The notes under the pieces are model-generated. The model was not told the DNA's origin, did not search any database, and saw only the letters and a list, made by a program, of their open reading frames with translations. A program made the translations under genes and the position numbers. Shown piece by piece: positions 42,401 through 57,509 of a stretch of 64,000 bases of DNA; the first letter of the stretch is position 1, and every line of letters starts with the position of its first letter. Source of the DNA: Aphanomyces cochlioides (Eukaryota > Oomycota > Saprolegniomycetes > Saprolegniales > Verrucalvaceae); assembly GCA_019828595.1 (NCBI GenBank), contig JAHQRK010000007.1:2108001-2172000 (forward strand), in the 5' to 3' direction.

Positions 42401-45400
42401 TCGATTTGACATTTGAATAGCCCGGTTTGGGGAACGACGAGCAACGCATACCGAGTACCTCTACGTGTTGAGTGTAATCAAAGGTTTCCTTTTCTGTCTT
42501 TCTTGTTAAACTTATCTGTCAATGCTCCACGAGGTTCATGGTCTGTTTTCGTCTACCAATTCAATTCATCAGATTAACGTCCAATCATATTGCGTTATAT
42601 GGTGTGATAGGATTCCTATCACAGTTGCCGTCATTATATACATCTGCTGCAACTATGATAGAAACATGATCAATTTGTATTGGAGTGTGATAGGAAATCT
42701 ATCACAGATGCCTGAAATCCGTTTTCAATCAATGTTTTTGACTTGATTTCAGTATACAAATCTTAAATGTGCAAAATTCTGAGCAACTGTGATGGAGATT
42801 CTATCACAGTTGCTCAACAAACGAATATTGGCAGATATCAAGCATCATGCACTCGCATGCTTAATTAAAGCCTAGCCGACAAATAAAGAAGCCCTGAATC
42901 TTTGTTGAACGTCTAGCACAGATATAAGCTATACTAGCTACAACACAACATCACGATTGTTCGCGTGTTATGCGCCCACTCGCTTAATTATACTGGAAGC
43001 ATATTCAAATGGCTAAAGCACAAAACACAAAACACTGTAGATTTCATGAATTTCATACGATTCATGAATTAAAGCACAAGCAATAGTCAAAAGTGATGAC
43101 GGATTTGATCTCCACACCTTCGCCTCACAACTCATTATCCTATCAAGTTTTGACGTTGCAACGTCAAAGTTTGAATGATTGTTGCATATTGAGTGTGGGA
43201 TAATTCAATTGATTATTGCTCTACTGCCTACTGCTCATGAGGTAGTGGAGAGATGCGAGAACTATCACAATTCGTGTGTGTAAAATGTAATTAGACTGCA
43301 GTGCAGGTGTTCAAAGTGTCGATTTGACATTTGAATAGCCCGGTTTGGGGAACGACGAGCAACGCATACCGAGTACCTCTACGTGTTGAGTGTAATCAAA
43401 GGTTTCCTTTTCTGTCTTTCTTGTTAAACTTATCTGTCAATGCTCCACGAGGTTCATGGTCTGTTTTCGTCTACCAATTCAATTCATCAGATTAACGTCC
43501 AATCATATTGCGTTATATGGTGTGATAGGATTCCTATCACAGTTGCCGTCATTATATACATCTGCTGCAACTATGATAGAAACATGATCAATTTGTATTG
43601 GAGTGTGATAGGAAATCTATCACAGATGCCTGAAATCCGTTTTCAATCAATGTTTTTGACTTGATTTCAGTATACAAATCTTAAATGTGCAAAATTCTGA
43701 GCAACTGTGATGGAGATTCTATCACAGTTGCTCAACAAACGAATATTGGCAGATATCAAGCATCATGCACTCGCATGCTTAATTAAAGCCTAGCCGACAA
43801 ATAAAGAAGCCCTGAATCTTTGTTGAACGTCTAGCACAGATATAAGCTATACTAACTACAACACAACATCACGATTGTTCGCGTGTTATGCGCCCACTCG
43901 CTTAATTATACTGGAAGCATATTCAAATGGCTAAAGCACAAAACACAAAACACTGTAGATTTCATGAATTTCATACGATTCATGAATTAAAGCACAAGCA
44001 ATAGTCAAAAGTGATGACGGATTTGATCTCCACACCTTCGCCTCACAACTCATTATCCTATCAAGTTTTGACGTTGCAACGTCAAAGTTTGAATGATTGT
44101 TGCATATTGAGTGTGGGATAATTCAATTGATTATTGCTCTACTGCCTACTGCTCATGAGGTAGTGGAGAGATGCGAGAACTATCACAATTCGTGTGTGTA
44201 AAATGTAATTAGACTGCAGTGCAGGTGTTCAAAGTGTCGATTTGACATTTGAATAGCCCGGTTTGGGGAACGACGAGCAACGCATACCGAGTACCTCTAC
44301 GTGTTGAGTGTAATCAAAGGTTTCCTTTTCTGTCTTTCTTGTTAAACTTATCTGTCAATGCTCCACGAGGTTCATGGTCTGTTTTCGTCTACCAATTCAA
44401 TTCATCAGATTAACGTCCAATCATATTGCGTTATATGGTGTGATAGGATTCCTATCACAGTTGCCGTCATTATATACATCTGCTGCAACTATGATAGAAA
44501 CATGATCAATTTGTATTGGAGTGTGATAGGAAATCTATCACAGATGCCTGAAATCCGTTTTCAATCAATGTTTTTGACTTGATTTCAGTATACAAATCTT
44601 AAATGTGCAAAATTCTGAGCAACTGTGATGGAGATTCTATCACAGTTGCTCAACAAACGAATATTGGCAGATATCAAGCATCATGCACTCGCATGCTTAA
44701 TTAAAGCCTAGCCGACAAATAAAGAAGCCCTGAATCTTTGTTGAACGTCTAGCACAGATATAAGCTATACTAGCTACAACACAACATCACGATTGTTCGC
44801 GTGTTATGCGCCCACTCGCTTAATTATACTGGAAGCATATTCAAATGGCTAAAGCACAAAACACAAAACACTGTAGATTTCATGAATTTCATACGATTCA
44901 TGAATTAAAGCACAAGCAATAGTCAAAAGTGATGACGGATTTGATCTCCACACCTTCGCCTCACAACTCATTATCCTATCAAGTTTTGACGTTGCAACGT
45001 CAAAGTTTGAATGATTGTTGCATATTGAGTGTGGGATAATTCAATTGATTATTGCTCTACTGCCTACTGCTCATGAGGTAGTGGAGAGATGCGAGAACTA
45101 TCACAATTCGTGTGTGTAAAATGTAATTAGACTGCAGTGCAGGTGTTCAAAGTGTCGATTTGACATTTGAATAGCCCGGTTTGGGGAACGACGAGCAACG
45201 CATACCGAGTACCTCTACGTGTTGAGTGTAATCAAAGGTTTCCTTTTCTGTCTTTCTTGTTAAACTTATCTGTCAATGCTCCACGAGGTTCATGGTCTGT
45301 TTTCGTCTACCAATTCAATTCATCAGATTAACGTCCAATCATATTGCGTTATATGGTGTGATAGGATTCCTATCACAGTTGCCGTCATTATATACATCTG

Positions 45401-48400
45401 CTGCAACTATGATAGAAACATGATCAATTTGTATTGGAGTGTGATAGGAAATCTATCACAGATGCCTGAAATCCGTTTTCAATCAATGTTTTTGACTTGA
45501 TTTCAGTATACAAATCTTAAATGTGCAAAATTCTGAGCAACTGTGATGGAGATTCTATCACAGTTGCTCAACAAACGAATATTGGCAGATATCAAGCATC
45601 ATGCACTCGCATGCTTAATTAAAGCCTAGCCGACAAATAAAGAAGCCCTGAATCTTTGTTGAACGTCTAGCACAGATATAAGCTATACTAGCTACAACAC
45701 AACATCACGATTGTTCGCGTGTTATGCGCCCACTCGCTTAATTATACTGGAAGCATATTCAAATGGCTAAAGCACAAAACACAAAACACTGTAGATTTCA
45801 TGAATTTCATACGATTCATGAATTAAAGCACAAGCAATAGTCAAAAGTGATGACGGATTTGATCTCCACACCTTCGCCTCACAACTCATTATCCTATCAA
45901 GTTTTGACGTTGCAACGTCAAAGTTTGAATGATTGTTGCATATTGAGTGTGGGATAATTCAATTGATTATTGCTCTACTGCCTACTGCTCATGAGGTAGT
46001 GGAGAGATGCGAGAACTATCACAATTCGTGTGTGTAAAATGTAATTAGACTGCAGTGCAGGTGTTCAAAGTGTCGATTTGACATTTGAATAGCCCGGTTT
46101 GGGGAACGACGAGCAACGCATACCGAGTACCTCTACGTGTTGAGTGTAATCAAAGGTTTCCTTTTCTGTCTTTCTTGTTAAACTTATCTGTCAATGCTCC
46201 ACGAGGTTCATGGTCTGTTTTCGTCTACCAATTCAATTCATCAGATTAACGTCCAATCATATTGCGTTATATGGTGTGATAGGATTCCTATCACAGTTGC
46301 CGTCATTATATACATCTGCTGCAACTATGATAGAAACATGATCAATTTGTATTGGAGTGTGATAGGAAATCTATCACAGATGCCTGAAATCCGTTTTCAA
46401 TCAATGTTTTTGACTTGATTTCAGTATACAAATCTTAAATGTGCAAAATTCTGAGCAACTGTGATGGAGATTCTATCACAGTTGCTCAACAAACGAATAT
46501 TGGCAGATATCAAGCATCATGCACTCGCATGCTTAATTAAAGCCTAGCCGACAAATAAAGAAGCCCTGAATCTTTGTTGAACGTCTAGCACAGATATAAG
46601 CTATACTAGCTACAACACAACATCACGATTGTTCGCGTGTTATGCGCCCACTCGCTTAATTATACTGGAAGCATATTCAAATGGCTAAAGCACAAAACAC
46701 AAAACACTGTAGATTTCATGAATTTCATACGATTCATGAATTAAAGCACAAGCAATAGTCAAAAGTGATGACGGATTTGATCTCCACACCTTCGCCTCAC
46801 AACTCATTATCCTATCAAGTTTTGACGTTGCAACGTCAAAGTTTGAATGATTGTTGCATATTGAGTGTGGGATAATTCAATTGATTATTGCTCTACTGCC
46901 TACTGCTCATGAGGTAGTGGAGAGATGCGAGAACTATCACAATTCGTGTGTGTAAAATGTAATTAGACTGCAGTGCAGGTGTTCAAAGTGTCGATTTGAC
47001 ATTTGAATAGCCCGGTTTGGGGAACGACGAGCAACGCATACCGAGTACCTCTACGTGTTGAGTGTAATCAAAGGTTTCCTTTTCTGTCTTTCTTGTTAAA
47101 CTTATCTGTCAATGCTCCACGAGGTTCATGGTCTGTTTTCGTCTACCAATTCAATTCATCAGATTAACGTCCAATCATATTGCGTTATATGGTGTGATAG
47201 GATTCCTATCACAGTTGCCGTCATTATATACATCTGCTGCAACTATGATAGAAACATGATCAATTTGTATTGGAGTGTGATAGGAAATCTATCACAGATG
47301 CCTGAAATCCGTTTTCAATCAATGTTTTTGACTTGATTTCAGTATACAAATCTTAAATGTGCAAAATTCTGAGCAACTGTGATGGAGATTCTATCACAGT
47401 TGCTCAACAAACGAATATTGGCAGATATCAAGCATCATGCACTCGCATGCTTAATTAAAGCCTAGCCGACAAATAAAGAAGCCCTGAATCTTTGTTGAAC
47501 GTCTAGCACAGATATAAGCTATACTAGCTACAACACAACATCACGATTGTTCGCGTGTTATGCGCCCACTCGCTTAATTATACTGGAAGCATATTCAAAT
47601 GGCTAAAGCACAAAACACAAAACACTGTAGATTTCATGAATTTCATACGATTCATGAATTAAAGCACAAGCAATAGTCAAAAGTGATGACGGATTTGATC
47701 TCCACACCTTCGCCTCACAACTCATTATCCTATCAAGTTTTGACGTTGCAACGTCAAAGTTTGAATGATTGTTGCATATTGAGTGTGGGATAATTCAATT
47801 GATTATTGCTCTACTGCCTACTGCTCATGAGGTAGTGGAGAGATGCGAGAACTATCACAATTCGTGTGTGTAAAATGTAATTAGACTGCAGTGCAGGTGT
47901 TCAAAGTGTCGATTTGACATTTGAATAGCCCGGTTTGGGGAACGACGAGCAACGCATACCGAGTACCTCTACGTGTTGAGTGTAATCAAAGGTTTCCTTT
48001 TCTGTCTTTCTTGTTAAACTTATCTGTCAATGCTCCACGAGGTTCATGGTCTGTTTTCGTCTACCAATTCAATTCATCAGATTAACGTCCAATCATATTG
48101 CGTTATATGGTGTGATAGGATTCCTATCACAGTTGCCGTCATTATATACATCTGCTGCAACTATGATAGAAACATGATCAATTTGTATTGGAGTGTGATA
48201 GGAAATCTATCACAGATGCCTGAAATCCGTTTTCAATCAATGTTTTTGACTTGATTTCAGTATACAAATCTTAAATGTGCAAAATTCTGAGCAACTGTGA
48301 TGGAGATTCTATCACAGTTGCTCAACAAACGAATATTGGCAGATATCAAGCATCATGCACTCGCATGCTTAATTAAAGCCTAGCCGACAAATAAAGAAGC

Positions 48401-51400
48401 CCTGAATCTTTGTTGAACGTCTAGCACAGATATAAGCTATACTAGCTACAACACAACATCACGATTGTTCGCGTGTTATGCGCCCACTCGCTTAATTATA
48501 CTGGAAGCATATTCAAATGGCTAAAGCACAAAACACAAAACACTGTAGATTTCATGAATTTCATACGATTCATGAATTAAAGCACAAGCAATAGTCAAAA
48601 GTGATGACGGATTTGATCTCCACACCTTCGCCTCACAACTCATTATCCTATCAAGTTTTGACGTTGCAACGTCAAAGTTTGAATGATTGTTGCATATTGA
48701 GTGTGGGATAATTCAATTGATTATTGCTCTACTGCCTACTGCTCATGAGGTAGTGGAGAGATGCGAGAACTATCACAATTCGTGTGTGTAAAATGTAATT
48801 AGACTGCAGTGCAGGTGTTCAAAGTGTCGATTTGACATTTGAATAGCCCGGTTTGGGGAACGACGAGCAACGCATACCGAGTACCTCTACGTGTTGAGTG
48901 TAATCAAAGGTTTCCTTTTCTGTCTTTCTTGTTAAACTTATCTGTCAATGCTCCACGAGGTTCATGGTCTGTTTTCGTCTACCAATTCAATTCATCAGAT
49001 TAACGTCCAATCATATTGCGTTATATGGTGTGATAGGATTCCTATCACAGTTGCCGTCATTATATACATCTGCTGCAACTATGATAGAAACATGATCAAT
49101 TTGTATTGGAGTGTGATAGGAAATCTATCACAGATGCCTGAAATCCGTTTTCAATCAATGTTTTTGACTTGATTTCAGTATACAAATCTTAAATGTGCAA
49201 AATTCTGAGCAACTGTGATGGAGATTCTATCACAGTTGCTCAACAAACGAATATTGGCAGATATCAAGCATCATGCACTCGCATGCTTAATTAAAGCCTA
49301 GCCGACAAATAAAGAAGCCCTGAATCTTTGTTGAACGTCTAGCACAGATATAAGCTATACTAGCTACAACACAACATCACGATTGTTCGCGTGTTATGCG
49401 CCCACTCGCTTAATTATACTGGAAGCATATTCAAATGGCTAAAGCACAAAACACAAAACACTGTAGATTTCATGAATTTCATACGATTCATGAATTAAAG
49501 CACAAGCAATAGTCAAAAGTGATGACGGATTTGATCTCCACACCTTCGCCTCACAACTCATTATCCTATCAAGTTTTGACGTTGCAACGTCAAAGTTTGA
49601 ATGATTGTTGCATATTGAGTGTGGGATAATTCAATTGATTATTGCTCTACTGCCTACTGCTCATGAGGTAGTGGAGAGATGCGAGAACTATCACAATTCG
49701 TGTGTGTAAAATGTAATTAGACTGCAGTGCAGGTGTTCAAAGTGTCGATTTGACATTTGAATAGCCCGGTTTGGGGAACGACGAGCAACGCATACCGAGT
49801 ACCTCTACGTGTTGAGTGTAATCAAAGGTTTCCTTTTCTGTCTTTCTTGTTAAACTTATCTGTCAATGCTCCACGAGGTTCATGGTCTGTTTTCGTCTAC
49901 CAATTCAATTCATCAGATTAACGTCCAATCATATTGCGTTATATGGTGTGATAGGATTCCTATCACAGTTGCCGTCATTATATACATCTGCTGCAACTAT
50001 GATAGAAACATGATCAATTTGTATTGGAGTGTGATAGGAAATCTATCACAGATGCCTGAAATCCGTTTTCAATCAATGTTTTTGACTTGATTTCAGTATA
50101 CAAATCTTAAATGTGCAAAATTCTGAGCAACTGTGATGGAGATTCTATCACAGTTGCTCAACAAACGAATATTGGCAGATATCAAGCATCATGCACTCGC
50201 ATGCTTAATTAAAGCCTAGCCGACAAATAAAGAAGCCCTGAATCTTTGTTGAACGTCTAGCACAGATATAAGCTATACTAGCTACAACACAACATCACGA
50301 TTGTTCGCGTGTTATGCGCCCACTCGCTTAATTATACTGGAAGCATATTCAAATGGCTAAAGCACAAAACACAAAACACTGTAGATTTCATGAATTTCAT
50401 ACGATTCATGAATTAAAGCACAAGCAATAGTCAAAAGTGATGACGGATTTGATCTCCACACCTTCGCCTCACAACTCATTATCCTATCAAGTTTTGACGT
50501 TGCAACGTCAAAGTTTGAATGATTGTTGCATATTGAGTGTGGGATAATTCAATTGATTATTGCTCTACTGCCTACTGCTCATGAGGTAGTGGAGAGATGC
50601 GAGAACTATCACAATTCGTGTGTGTAAAATGTAATTAGACTGCAGTGCAGGTGTTCAAAGTGTCGATTTGACATTTGAATAGCCCGGTTTGGGGAACGAC
50701 GAGCAACGCATACCGAGTACCTCTACGTGTTGAGTGTAATCAAAGGTTTCCTTTTCTGTCTTTCTTGTTAAACTTATCTGTCAATGCTCCACGAGGTTCA
50801 TGGTCTGTTTTCGTCTACCAATTCAATTCATCAGATTAACGTCCAATCATATTGCGTTATATGGTGTGATAGGATTCCTATCACAGTTGCCGTCATTATA
50901 TACATCTGCTGCAACTATGATAGAAACATGATCAATTTGTATTGGAGTGTGATAGGAAATCTATCACAGATGCCTGAAATCCGTTTTCAATCAATGTTTT
51001 TGACTTGATTTCAGTACACAAATCTTAAATGTGCAAAATTCTGAGCAACTGTGATGGAGATTCTATCACAGTTGCTCAACAAACGAATATTGGCAGATAT
51101 CAAGCATCATGCACTCGCATGCTTAATTAAAGCCTAGCCGACAAATAAAGAAGCCCTGAATCTTTGTTGAACGTCTAGCACAGATATAAGCTATACTAGC
51201 TACAACACAACATCACGATTGTTCGCGTGTTATGCGCCCACTCGCTTAATTATACTGGAAGCATATTCAAATGGCTAAAGCACAAAACACAAAACACTGT
51301 AGATTTCATGAATTTCATACGATTCATGAATTAAAGCACAAGCAATAGTCAAAAGTGATGACGGATTTGATCTCCACACCTTCGCCTCACAACTCATTAT

Positions 51401-54400
51401 CCTATCAAGTTTTGACGTTGCAACGTCAAAGTTTGAATGATTGTTGCATATTGAGTGTGGGATAATTCAATTGATTATTGCTCTACTGCCTACTGCTCAT
51501 GAGGTAGTGGAGAGATGCGAGAACTATCACAATTCGTGTGTGTAAAATGTAATTAGACTGCAGTGCAGGTGTTCAAAGTGTCGATTTGACATTTGAATAG
51601 CCCGGTTTGGGGAACGACGAGCAACGCATACCGAGTACCTCTACGTGTTGAGTGTAATCAAAGGTTTCCTTTTCTGTCTTTCTTGTTAAACTTATCTGTC
51701 AATGCTCCACGAGGTTCATGGTCTGTTTTCGTCTACCAATTCAATTCATCAGATTAACGTCCAATCATATTGCGTTATATGGTGTGATAGGATTCCTATC
51801 ACAGTTGCCGTCATTATATACATCTGCTGCAACTATGATAGAAACATGATCAATTTGTATTGGAGTGTGATAGGAAATCTATCACAGATGCCTGAAATCC
51901 GTTTTCAATCAATGTTTTTGACTTGATTTCAGTATACAAATCTTAAATGTGCAAAATTCTGAGCAACTGTGATGGAGATTCTATCACAGTTGCTCAACAA
52001 ACGAATATTGGCAGATATCAAGCATCATGCACTCGCATGCTTAATTAAAGCCTAGCCGACAAATAAAGAAGCCCTGAATCTTTGTTGAACGTCTAGCACA
52101 GATATAAGCTATACTAGCTACAACACAACATCACGATTGTTCGCGTGTTATGCGCCCACTCGCTTAATTATACTGGAAGCATATTCAAATGGCTAAAGCA
52201 CAAAACACAAAACACTGTAGATTTCATGAATTTCATACGATTCATGAATTAAAGCACAAGCAATAGTCAAAAGTGATGACGGATTTGATCTCCACACCTT
52301 CGCCTCACAACTCATTATCCTATCAAGTTTTGACGTTGCAACGTCAAAGTTTGAATGATTGTTGCATATTGAGTGTGGGATAATTCAATTGATTATTGCT
52401 CTACTGCCTACTGCTCATGAGGTAGTGGAGAGATGCGAGAACTATCACAATTCGTGTGTGTAAAATGTAATTAGACTGCAGTGCAGGTGTTCAAAGTGTC
52501 GATTTGACATTTGAATAGCCCGGTTTGGGGAACGACGAGCAACGCATACCGAGTACCTCTACGTGTTGAGTGTAATCAAAGGTTTCCTTTTCTGTCTTTC
52601 TTGTTAAACTTATCTGTCAATGCTCCACGAGGTTCATGGTCTGTTTTCGTCTACCAATTCAATTCATCAGATTAACGTCCAATCATATTGCGTTATATGG
52701 TGTGATAGGATTCCTATCACAGTTGCCGTCATTATATACATCTGCTGCAACTATGATAGAAACATGATCAATTTGTATTGGAGTGTGATAGGAAATCTAT
52801 CACAGATGCCTGAAATCCGTTTTCAATCAATGTTTTTGACTTGATTTCAGTATACAAATCTTAAATGTGCAAAATTCTGAGCAACTGTGATGGAGATTCT
52901 ATCACAGTTGCTCAACAAACGAATATTGGCAGATATCAAGCATCATGCACTCGCATGCTTAATTAAAGCCTAGCCGACAAATAAAGAAGCCCTGAATCTT
53001 TGTTGAACGTCTAGCACAGATATAAGCTATACTAGCTACAACACAACATCACGATTGTTCGCGTGTTATGCGCCCACTCGCTTAATTATACTGGAAGCAT
53101 ATTCAAATGGCTAAAGCACAAAACACAAAACACTGTAGATTTCATGAATTTCATACGATTCATGAATTAAAGCACAAGCAATAGTCAAAAGTGATGACGG
53201 ATTTGATCTCCACACCTTCGCCTCACAACTCATTATCCTATCAAGTTTTGACGTTGCAACGTCAAAGTTTGAATGATTGTTGCATATTGAGTGTGGGATA
53301 ATTCAATTGATTATTGCTCTACTGCCTACTGCTCATGAGGTAGTGGAGAGATGCGAGAACTATCACAATTCGTGTGTGTAAAATGTAATTAGACTGCAGT
53401 GCAGGTGTTCAAAGTGTCGATTTGACATTTGAATAGCCCGGTTTGGGGAACGACGAGCAACGCATACCGAGTACCTCTACGTGTTGAGTGTAATCAAAGG
53501 TTTCCTTTTCTGTCTTTCTTGTTAAACTTATCTGTCAATGCTCCACGAGGTTCATGGTCTGTTTTCGTCTACCAATTCAATTCATCAGATTAACGTCCAA
53601 TCATATTGCGTTATATGGTGTGATAGGATTCCTATCACAGTTGCCGTCATTATATACATCTGCTGCAACTATGATAGAAACATGATCAATTTGTATTGGA
53701 GTGTGATAGGAAATCTATCACAGATGCCTGAAATCCGTTTTCAATCAATGTTTTTGACTTGATTTCAGTATACAAATCTTAAATGTGCAAAATTCTGAGC
53801 AACTGTGATGGAGATTCTATCACAGTTGCTCAACAAACGAATATTGGCAGATATCAAGCATCATGCACTCGCATGCTTAATTAAAGCCTAGCCGACAAAT
53901 AAAGAAGCCCTGAATCTTTGTTGAACGTCTAGCACAGATATAAGCTATACTAGCTACAACACAACATCACGATTGTTCGCGTGTTATGCGCCCACTCGCT
54001 TAATTATACTGGAAGCATATTCAAATGGCTAAAGCACAAAACACAAAACACTGTAGATTTCATGAATTTCATACGATTCATGAATTAAAGCACAAGCAAT
54101 AGTCAAAAGTGATGACGGATTTGATCTCCACACCTTCGCCTCACAACTCATTATCCTATCAAGTTTTGACGTTGCAACGTCAAAGTTTGAATGATTGTTG
54201 CATATTGAGTGTGGGATAATTCAATTGATTATTGCTCTACTGCCTACTGCTCATGAGGTAGTGGAGAGATGCGAGAACTATCACAATTCGTGTGTGTAAA
54301 ATGTAATTAGACTGCAGTGCAGGTGTTCAAAGTGTCGATTTGACATTTGAATAGCCCGGTTTGGGGAACGACGAGCAACGCATACCGAGTACCTCTACGT

Positions 54401-57335
54401 GTTGAGTGTAATCAAAGGTTTCCTTTTCTGTCTTTCTTGTTAAACTTATCTGTCAATGCTCCACGAGGTTCATGGTCTGTTTTCGTCTACCAATTCAATT
54501 CATCAGATTAACGTCCAATCATATTGCGTTATATGGTGTGATAGGATTCCTATCACAGTTGCCGTCATTATATACATCTGCTGCAACTATGATAGAAACA
54601 TGATCAATTTGTATTGGAGTGTGATAGGAAATCTATCACAGATGCCTGAAATCCGTTTTCAATCAATGTTTTTGACTTGATTTCAGTATACAAATCTTAA
54701 ATGTGCAAAATTCTGAGCAACTGTGATGGAGATTCTATCACAGTTGCTCAACAAACGAATATTGGCAGATATCAAGCATCATGCACTCGCATGCTTAATT
54801 AAAGCCTAGCCGACAAATAAAGAAGCCCTGAATCTTTGTTGAACGTCTAGCACAGATATAAGCTATACTAGCTACAACACAACATCACGATTGTTCGCGT
54901 GTTATGCGCCCACTCGCTTAATTATACTGGAAGCATATTCAAATGGCTAAAGCACAAAACACAAAACACTGTAGATTTCATGAATTTCATACGATTCATG
55001 AATTAAAGCACAAGCAATAGTCAAAAGTGATGACGGATTTGATCTCCACACCTTCGCCTCACAACTCATTATCCTATCAAGTTTTGACGTTGCAACGTCA
55101 AAGTTTGAATGATTGTTGCATATTGAGTGTGGGATAATTCAATTGATTATTGCTCTACTGCCTACTGCTCATGAGGTAGTGGAGAGATGCGAGAACTATC
55201 ACAATTCGTGTGTGTAAAATGTAATTAGACTGCAGTGCAGGTGTTCAAAGTGTCGATTTGACATTTGAATAGCCCGGTTGGGGAACGACGAGCAACGCAT
55301 ACCGAGTACCTCTACGTGTTGAGTGTAATCAAAGGTTTCCTTTTCTGTCTTTCTTGTTAAACTTATCTGTCAATGCTCCACGAGGTTCATGGTCTGTTTT
55401 CGTCTACCAATTCAATTCATCAGATTAACGTCCAATCATATTGCGTTATATGGTGTGATAGGATTCCTATCACAGTTGCCGTCATTATATACATCTGCTG
55501 CAACTATGATAGAAACATGATCAATTTGTATTGGAGTGTGATAGGAAATCTATCACAGATGCCTGAAATCCGTTTTCAATCAATGTTTTTGACTTGATTT
55601 CAGTATACAAATCTTAAATGTGCAAAATTCTGAGCAACTGTGATGGAGATTCTATCACAGTTGCTCAACAAACGAATATTGGCAGATATCAAGCATCATG
55701 CACTCGCATGCTTAATTAAAGCCTAGCCGACAAATAAAGAAGCCCTGAATCTTTGTTGAACGTCTAGCACAGATATAAGCTATACTAGCTACAACACAAC
55801 ATCACGATTGTTCGCGTGTTATGCGCCCACTCGCTTAATTATACTGGAAGCATATTCAAATGGCTAAAGCACAAAACACAAAACACTGTAGATTTCATGA
55901 ATTTCATACGATTCATGAATTAAAGCACAAGCAATAGTCAAAAGTGATGACGGATTTGATCTCCACACCTTCGCCTCACAACTCATTATCCTATCAAGTT
56001 TTGACGTTGCAACGTCAAAGTTTGAATGATTGTTGCATATTGAGTGTGGGATAATTCAATTGATTATTGCTCTACTGCCTACTGCTCATGAGGTAGTGGA
56101 GAGATGCGAGAACTATCACAATTCGTGTGTGTAAAATGTAATTAGACTGCAGTGCAGGTGTTCAAAGTGTCGATTTGACATTTGAATAGCCCGGTTTGGG
56201 GAACGACGAGCAACGCATACCGAGTACCTCTACGTGTTGAGTGTAATCAAAGGTTTCCTTTTCTGTCTTTCTTGTTAAACTTATCTGTCAATGCTCCACG
56301 AGGTTCATGGTCTGTTTTCGTCTACCAATTCAATTCATCAGATTAACGTCCAATCATATTGCGTTATATGGTGTGATAGGATTCCTATCACAGTTGCCGT
56401 CATTATATACATCTGCTGCAACTATGATAGAAACATGATCAATTTGTATTGGAGTGTGATAGGAAATCTATCACAGATGCCTGAAATCCGTTTTCAATCA
56501 ATATATATGTTTTTGACTTGATTTCAGTATACAAATCTTAAATGTGCAAAATTCTGAGCAACTGTGATGGAGATTCTATCACAGTTGCTCAACAAACGAA
56601 TATTGGCAGATATCAAGCATCATGCACTCGCATGCTTAATTAAAGCCTAGCCGACAAATAAAGAAGCCCTGAATCTTTGTTGAACGTCTAGCACAGATAT
56701 AAGCTATACTAGCTACAACACAACATCACGATTGTTCGCGTGTTATGCGCCCACTCGCTTAATTATACTGGAAGCATATTCAAATGGCTAAGCACAAAAC
56801 ACAAAACACTGTAGATTTCATGAATTTCATACGATTCATGAATTAAAGCACAAGCAATAGTCAAAAGTGATGACGGATTTGATCTCCACACCTTCGCCTC
56901 ACAACCCATTATCCTATCAAGTTTTGACGTTGCAACGTCAAAGTTTGAATGATTGTTGCATATTGAGTGTGGGATAATTCAATTGATTATTGCTCTACTG
57001 CCTACTGCTCATGAGGTAGTGGAGAGATGCGAGAACTATCACAATTCGTGTGTGTAAAATGTAATTAGACTGCAGTGCAGGTGTTCAAAGTGTCGATTTG
57101 ACATTTGAATAGCCCGGTTTGGGGAACGACGAGCAACGCATACCGAGTACCTCTACGTGTTGAGTGTAATCAAAGGTTTCCTTTTCTGTCTTTCTTGTTA
57201 AACTTATCTGTCAATGCTCCACGAGGTTCATGGTCTGTTTTCGTCTACCAATTCAATTCATCAGATTAACGTCCAATCATATTGCGTTATATGGTGTGAT
57301 AGGATTCCTATCACAGTTGCCGTCATTATATACAT

Positions 57336-57509
57336 TTCGGACCCCCCTCACAATTTCGAATGAAATTGACAATACCCTTTCATAATAAATATAATCACGA
57401 TAATATTTCACAGGTCTTGTTTGTCTCCTAAATTTGTTTTGAACGTGGTTTGAGACAGCAGAGACGATCTTTTTATTCAGTCTCCACAAACACAATAGGT
57501 AGGATCTAT
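57336..57509. other. Spacer between satellite and PDH E1 beta gene
   Basis: Only 174 bp separate the last satellite base from the stop codon of the minus-strand PDH gene. This must contain that gene's 3' UTR and polyadenylation signal. An inverted AATAAA-like TTTATT occurs near 57,471 on plus (minus AATAAA). Nothing else is visible. Confidence 0.5.

Larger units (their letters stand above)
38966..57335. repeat. 918-bp satellite, exactly 20 head-to-tail units
   Basis: The unit beginning ATACATCTGCTGCAACTATG recurs every 918 bp from 38,966 to 57,329, followed by a final ATACAT (to 57,335). 18,370 bp equals 20 x 918 plus 4 bp of net indels plus 6 bp. Units are nearly identical. Variants I saw: G>A at 43,855 (unit 6), T>C at 51,017 (unit 14), 1-bp deletion near 55,279 (unit 18), and in unit 20 a 6-bp ATATAT gain near 56,503, a 1-bp deletion near 56,790 and T>C near 56,906. 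Each unit has at least five hairpins or palindromes. A 74-codon frame in each internal copy spans the unit junction. The rest of the unit is non-coding on both strands. Confidence 0.95.

Noticed and set aside
39768..56521. Nineteen tandem copies of a 74-76 aa protein gene
   Set aside because: The frame spans the unit junction, has no recognisable domain and is identical because the DNA is identical. There is no independent sign of coding selection, so it is not listed as CDS.
38966..57335. CRISPR array or similar repeat-spacer structure
   Set aside because: The whole 918-bp unit is repeated without unique spacers, and the surrounding genes are intron-containing eukaryotic genes.
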